The notes under the pieces: model-generated
The model's database searches: none
Seen by the model: the letters and a program-made list of their open reading frames with translations, nothing else
What the model was told of the DNA's origin: nothing
Translations under genes and position numbers: made by a program
Shown here: one piece after another, positions 58,568 to 64,000 of the stretch
How positions within the stretch are numbered: position 1 is the stretch's first letter
Layout: the number at the start of each line of letters is the position of its first letter
Assembly (NCBI GenBank): GCA_020809705.1
Contig: CP085826.1
Coordinates: forward strand, 3,286,001-3,350,000
Source: Calonectria ilicicola
Lineage: Eukaryota > Ascomycota > Sordariomycetes > Hypocreales > Nectriaceae
DNA: 64,000 nucleotides
Direction: 5' to 3'

Positions 58568-61500
58568 CTAAATCCCTCCTTCCAAATACTCCGCCTCAGG
58601 TTGATTTGCCTGCTCTCCCACAAGACTAATGTGGCTACGAGCACCAACGGAGCTTGAGCCGAGCGTCTTGGAGCGGGCAATGAGAACCTGCGCGGGGCAC
58701 ACAACAATCTCTTCGTCGCCGCGTCCATCGTCGTCTCCCTTCTTAACGACCAGAGGGAAAAGAACGACTCGGACCACGGCGTTTTGAGCTTCAAGTTCTT
58801 CGTTCGTCATATTCGCGGTACCGCTACGTTCATTCATCATGGAAGCGTTGAATTGAACCGTTGCCGCGAGCTCGCCATCTGCATCGTACTCGGGCTGCAG
58901 GGGCGGCAACATCATGTACTCAGCCTTTTGCGTGCGCATCTCAATCGAGAGACCAACGGCCTCTCGCATGACGCGTCGCAGCTGAGATTGAATTTGGTCC
59001 TCCAGGTTTGACGGGGGTGGGAGGATCTTGCATAGCGTCTGGAAAATGGCTTGAACAACAGCCTCGGTGTCCAGATCGCGTTGACGCTTGAAGCCATCGC
59101 GCTTCGACAGGAGCGTCAGGGTCACGGCACGCCATTGGCGTACAGCTTCCGGTGGGCCGACTTCAGTCAGCAATCTTTCCAGAGACTTGAGTTTCTGTCT
59201 CTGCTCTCGGTCCATGCCGAAGAGATAACGGGTGAATACAAATTCCCAAATCATGTTCATCGTCATGGACATGAATATGTCGCGTCGTTTGACGCGGTCC
59301 CTAAGATAGTTATCGACATCGGAGCCGTCAAGGACAGCGTTGTCCAGGCGGTCGATTGTCTTTTCGTCGTTAATTTCGCTTGTCAGGCGGCAGGCGCGCA
59401 TGTCAGAGAATTTAGAGAAGCGCAGCACCCATTGTTGAACGTGGGAGCAAAGCTGCTGGCAGCGATGATCAAAATGGTCCTCATCGCGGATGTTGAGGAA
59501 ATGACTGTCGCGGGCCTTGGACTCGAGAATCTGGCGCTGCATATCGCGGATTCTTTCCTTGGCAGCCTCAAGTTGCGCTCGCAATTTGGCGATCTCGGCA
59601 TCCTTCTCTTGGAGCGCCTGGTCGAAGTGACCCTTTGCGGCGTCGAATTCGCGGGTTGCCGTGGCATTGCGCGTCTCGAGATCGGTGAAGCGGGCAGTGT
59701 CCTTGTTCGCGAGCTCAGCGTTGGCGCTGGACAAGCCATCGTTGACCTCAGTCAAACGGTTGACTTCGTTCTGCAGGAATTTAAGCGACTGCCTGAGAGC
59801 GTCGATCTCGGCGTCGCGGTCGGCTAGGGTAGTGGCAGCACGCTGGCTGATGCCCGACTCCGCATTTGCGCGGGCGTCATTCAGAGCACGGTTCTCAGCG
59901 AGCAGTTGTTCGACCCGATTCTCGAGCTCGAGCACTTGCATGCTCTGTCGGCGGCGCATGCTGTGGGGCCGTGTAGGCGAACGAGGCGAGCCGATGCGGC
60001 CTTCGCCGTAACCATCCTGGGTGAAGGAGTTAGCGAGGAAGCGAGAAAGAGAGTTGAGCGTGGGCTGAACTTACATAAACGTCGGCCATGTCCTTGGTGC
60101 GGACACGACCTTCATTTGCAACGGGAGTGGTGGTGGTTGGAGGAGTAGCGGTAGCGGGAGTGTTTTGGCGCAGCGCCCGCAAATCGCTACTCATTCGCTT
60201 GTCGATTCGACGAAGCGGTGGCGTGGGTGTGCCTGACGGCCGGCTGATGCCTGGGCTGTGAGGCCGCAAGTTCAGCGGCTCCGGGGTGCGCCGCCGCGAG
60301 AGGCTGGTGTTGGACAAGGATCGGCGAGGGACGGCTCGTGGTAGTGGCGATGATTGGCGCGAGACAGCCATATTGTCTGACACACTTCGCGCGGCGGGCG
60401 TCGATTCCGCAGACCGCAACGCCGCCACTCCCAGCGCAGCACCCGCTGTGCCCGCCGCCACCGCCAGCGCTCCATACTGCTTTTTCTTCTTCTTTTCCGG
60501 CTCTGGCGTGGCTGACGGTGCTGGTGGCTCTCGCAGAATTGGTGTATCTCGTAATCCTGCTGGCGTATCTCGTAGAGCCGGTGTGCCCCGGGGAGATCGC
60601 CGGAGTCGCCGCTCGGGCTCCGGTGTCTGCATTGTCGCTCGTTCCCGCTCCGCATCGGTCCAGTCCCCGCTGTTCACCCCGCTGTGCACCCCGCTGTCTC
60701 GTTGCTCCTCGCTCAACCGTCTGCTTTGTCGCTGAGCGTTTGCTGAGTCTTCAGCGAAGCCGCTATCCCGGTTGGCTTCCTCTGACTTGGATTTCCTCTT
60801 GTTCAGCTCCGCCTCTGCCTCAGGGATCTCCTGTACAGGTGGTAGACCACATGCTGGCGAACCTCTGAACTCGCTCAGCTCAGAGCCCAGGTCGACAAAC
60901 GACACTGGTGCTCGGCTATCTTCCTTCAAAAGCCCGCCCACACTCTCCTCAACATCAGTTCCTCGACGGAGGAGGCCTTGGGGTGCCGAACGAGGTAGGT
61001 CTGCATTTCGTCCCAGGACAGGGCTCTCAGCCATGTCATCGCTGTCGCGTCGAATAAGGTTGCCGCCAATCACCTGAGGCTCCGTATCCTTATCATTGTC
61101 CTTTGAACTGATCCATCGTTCAATGTCATCGCGCTTTGTGTGATCGTCAGCGCCCCAGAATGCCTCGTCCAATACAGGCACAATATCCTTGCTTCGCTTT
61201 TCATCCCCAACACCTCCTCCCCAGAAATCATCGTCGAGTTCAAGTCCAGTTTCCGTGCTTCGCTTTTTGCCTGTAGAATTGCCTCCCCAGAAAGCGTCAT
61301 CTAGTTCAAGTCCGGTTTTCCTGCTTCGCTTTTCGTTTGCACCACTTGTTCCCCAGAAAGCATCATCCAATTCAAGCCTGGGTTCTTTGTTTCGCGTTTC
61401 ATTTGCAAGGCTCCCTCCCCAGAAATCATCATCCAATATCATGTCCCTTTCCATTGGTGTCCCGTCTCCTAATCCTCGTTTCGCTCTGTCCTTCTTCCTA

Positions 61501-64000
61501 CTTCCAAGCCTGCCAGCGAGAGCAGTGATGCCTCCTGCTCCTGCTGCCACTGCTGAGGCCACTTCACTGGCAGTTGCTGATTCTTCTTTGAATTTAGGCG
61601 GCGATCTCATCTTTTCTGCCTCTGGGGTGACAGGGACGGGGCCATGGCTCCCTCTTCGTTCACGAGGTGGTGTTCGAAGGCCGGAGGGGAATTCTTGTCG
61701 AGGATCAAGTTCTGATGTGATTTGCTGAAATTGCCTGTAATCGAGCGACTTCTGTCTTCTTCTCTTTTGTCTGGACTTGGTAGTCGAAGACTCCTTAGCA
61801 TTGTCGTCCGTTGCTTCTGGCTCGCGGCTTGGCTCAATGATCACAGGCGTCTGACTCCGAATTTCTGGGTCAACTATAGCCGTCTCCAAGCTTTCCCTCA
61901 TGGGAGGATCGACATCTTTAGGTTTTGGTTTAGCCCCGATCAGTCCCCATGGGTCTTCAGAGGATACCTTGTCCACAGCTCTGGCTGCGCTTTTGTCTTT
62001 TCTCTTAACCGGAAGAGCCCATTCTTCTTGTTCTTCGTCTTCATTTTCTAGTGACCTAGTTGACTCGGTTAATCGAGGCGGGTCAAGGCTTAGATCCTCT
62101 GGAGCTGGCTTCGATTCAGTATCGGGTCGGTCAGTATCAAGCCCACTCTTCTTGTCCCTTTTACTTTTCTTCTTCTTCGCAGGTAAGGCCCATTTGTCTT
62201 CTTCGTTGGTAAGTGGCGTTGGCTCTGGTATTTCCGAGGAGGGGATACCTCGCGATTGGGTTGAATGTTCCATAACTGGCTCGACTTGCCTCGTCATCTC
62301 GTCATCAGAAGACGCATTCCCCACTTGTGAAGACTCAGCGAGCGCTAAGAGCCGAGCAATCTTCCTGGCTTTCTTCCGATCCTTCCTAGACTTTGGGGTG
62401 TGCTTTTCGGCGTCAGGGTGTAGTGCAGGCTCGCCTGCGGGTGCCTCATCATGGCGGACCTGTTTGTCAAGCTTCACTTCATTGTCGGCAGCTTCAGTCG
62501 GAGCATCTAAGGTAGGAACATGGTCGACGGGAGCATCGCGAGTCCAAGTTCCGAGCCTAGATTCGTTTTCCAAGGGATATTCTTGACTTGACACAGCTTT
62601 TTCCTTCGAAGGCTCAGTGAAAGAAGCCTTAGTAGGGACAGGAACAGCATGATGGCCAATATCTTTGATAGCATTCTCCGCTTGGATGGTGCCGTTTCCT
62701 GCAGGCTGCTCGGAAATAACTTCAAGTGACAGTGAGCGTCTGATAGCGGGCTCAGTAGTCTCTGTCTCAGAAACGATCGTGGATGATTCGCCAATCGGCG
62801 ATGCAAGTGCAACCGTGCTGACGTTTTCGCCTGCTGCATCACCAGCAGCAGTTTGGTGGAGTCCTGGAGCAGCGCTTGGGTCCTCAACGGTGCTTAGTGG
62901 ACCCATGGTTTGCAGCTCAGTGACATTTTTTGGCGCCGTTGGGTCTAGCTCGAACCCCTGTGGGTGCAAAGAGCGGTGGGCCCCTAAGCCGAGGTCTCCG
63001 GCTTCGGACCCGAACCGGTTGACCGCTTCTTCGGGATCGGCCTGCATGGATGCTTGAGGGGTAACAGAACTGGTGGTCTGCTCTGCGAGTTCCTTGGCTT
63101 GAGCTGCAAGTTTTTTTTCCTTCTTCTTCTTCTTCTTCTTTTTGGATTTTTTGGAAGGAACTGAACCCGACATGTCGCCTTCGTTCAGCGGTTCCGGCCC
63201 TGTCGCGGTTGGTTCCAGGACTGGCTGAGGGACGACATCTTGTCCATGAAGCTGTCCTTGTTCTGGCTCGAGAACGGACTCCAGGCCTTTGACGAGCTGG
63301 GATGATTCGATAGAATCTTCCCCGGCGTTCATAGGCTTGTCTGGACCTCCAACTACTGCAGGATCGAGGTCTGCTGCCGGCTCAGCCAACGGGCTTCGCT
63401 CCAGCACAGGTGCTTGTCCGACAGCTTGTTCTGCAGCAGGGACTGTTTCTGATCCAATTCTTGGCTGCGTAGTATCGAGTTCTTGAGATCTTTGTTCGGG
63501 CCACTTGGAACTCCCAGATAGTGCGGGAGGATCATTTGGCTTTTTCGTAGACTCCATAAAGCCCGTAGGAATACCAAGTTTCCGCTCCATAAAACCCCAG
63601 ATAGACTCCGAGACAGACTTAGATGCCTTTACTTCCTCATGGGGTTGGGCAGATTCTACGGTCGGCTCCAAGTGCATATCAGACTTAGCTAAGAACTCAG
63701 TGCTCTTACCCTCCTCCTTGTCCTTTTCGGAAAGCTCTAGGTTCAAGCCATCCTCCTCTCGGAGTTCTGGTTTAGTGTCAGGCTTCGTTTGGATGTTAGC
63801 CTGGGATTCGACGGGAGACTCAATAGTCTCGATAATAGCTCTTGGGAAGGTCCCAGTCTCATGGAGTCTGGGTTCTTGGTGAACTGGTGCATCAGTTTCA
63901 AAAACGTCGGCCGCAGGTGAACCGATATTTTCGTTGCCCTGGTCCCAATATTTGCTTTCGGGTTCTGTATCACGCAATCTTCGTGCCGGCGGGACTTCGA
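58568..64000 (-). CDS. involucrin-repeat protein, 3' part (5' end beyond window)
   Basis: The gene is cut by the right edge. Exon complement(60075..64000) is open to the edge, then a 58-nt intron (GTAAGT...CCCAG) and the last exon 58568..60016, about 1,790 residues in all. The upstream exon is acidic, disordered and repetitive: Lys-rich tracts (nt 63105-63150), repeated WALPxKxKxK and WGLIGAKP units, and five tandem LDDxFWG units (nt 61140-61450). The last exon changes character: about 200 residues of coiled coil (LENRVEQLLAENRAL onward), then a folded helical C-terminal region with KRRDIFMSMTMNMIWEFVF and DREQRQKLKSLERLL. This layout matches giant fungal 'involucrin repeat' proteins. Their role is not established; a scaffold function is an inference. 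Confidence 0.85.
61140..61450 (-). repeat. five tandem ~22-residue LDDxFWG protein repeats
   Basis: Within the involucrin-repeat gene, five successive units each begin LDD-[DA]-FWG or LDEAFWG, followed by a G/N-rich and then a KR-rich segment (e.g. ANEKRSRKTG, TGKKRSTETG, GDEKRSKDIV). The DNA copies are diverged but clearly aligned at about 66-nt spacing. Confidence 0.85.

Overview
The window is nuclear DNA from a filamentous ascomycete (Pezizomycotina, Sordariomycetes, most likely Hypocreales). The gene structures show it: about 21 protein genes on both strands, none in operons, with short introns (about 50-120 nt) that have GTRNGT-like donors, CTRAY branch sites and YAG acceptors, and with pyrimidine-rich leaders. 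The gene content agrees: a PUK1-type kinase with tandem in-frame TAG codons, an involucrin-repeat protein, an ISC1-type sphingolipid phospholipase, and fungal forms of WSS1, BUB2, FPR4 and PAQR/IZH3. I saw no tRNA, rRNA, CRISPR array or intact transposon. Exon boundaries were worked out by hand and kept only where the reading frame closes across every junction.

Layout. 0-7 kb: a phospho-motif-rich conserved fungal protein (-), a 5.3 kb gene-poor stretch, and a small secreted six-cysteine protein (-). 7-12 kb: WSS1-like DNA-protein-crosslink protease (-) and a sulfate permease (-). 14-22 kb: BUB2 mitotic-exit GAP (+), IZH3-like PAQR membrane protein (-), THOC5-like mRNA-export subunit (+). 22-33 kb: a 4.6 kb stretch without a supported gene, then a family-2 glycosyltransferase (+), a DJ-1/PfpI protein (+) and the nucleolar FKBP FPR4 (+). 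33-38 kb: the PUK1-like NDR-type kinase (+) and ISC1 (-). 40-47 kb: an ABM-fold protein (+) with a probable GC-AG intron, a triple-KH RNA-binding protein (-), a probable CENP-K/Sim4 kinetochore protein (+) and dUTPase (+). 47-54 kb: pyridoxal kinase with an 11-nt microexon (-), PCNA (-), and a vezatin/Inp2-type myosin-binding membrane protein (-). 55-64 kb: a large unrecognised protein (+) and the 3' part of a giant involucrin-repeat protein (-), whose 5' end lies beyond the right edge.

The most interesting locus is the kinase at 33431-36148. Its frame is intact from end to end except for two adjacent TAG codons, exactly where kinases of this family encode the Trp-Trp pair after the APE motif. 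This is the arrangement known from Fusarium graminearum PUK1 (Neurospora stk-21), where A-to-I mRNA editing during sexual development turns UAG-UAG into UGG-UGG. Here both TAGs also lie in the loop of a potential hairpin. The gene is therefore best read as a conditional, edited gene and not as an ordinary pseudogene.

Most other genes are housekeeping genes. Several act in S phase, repair or mitosis (PCNA, dUTPase, WSS1, BUB2, probable CENP-K), but they are scattered and do not form a co-transcribed unit.
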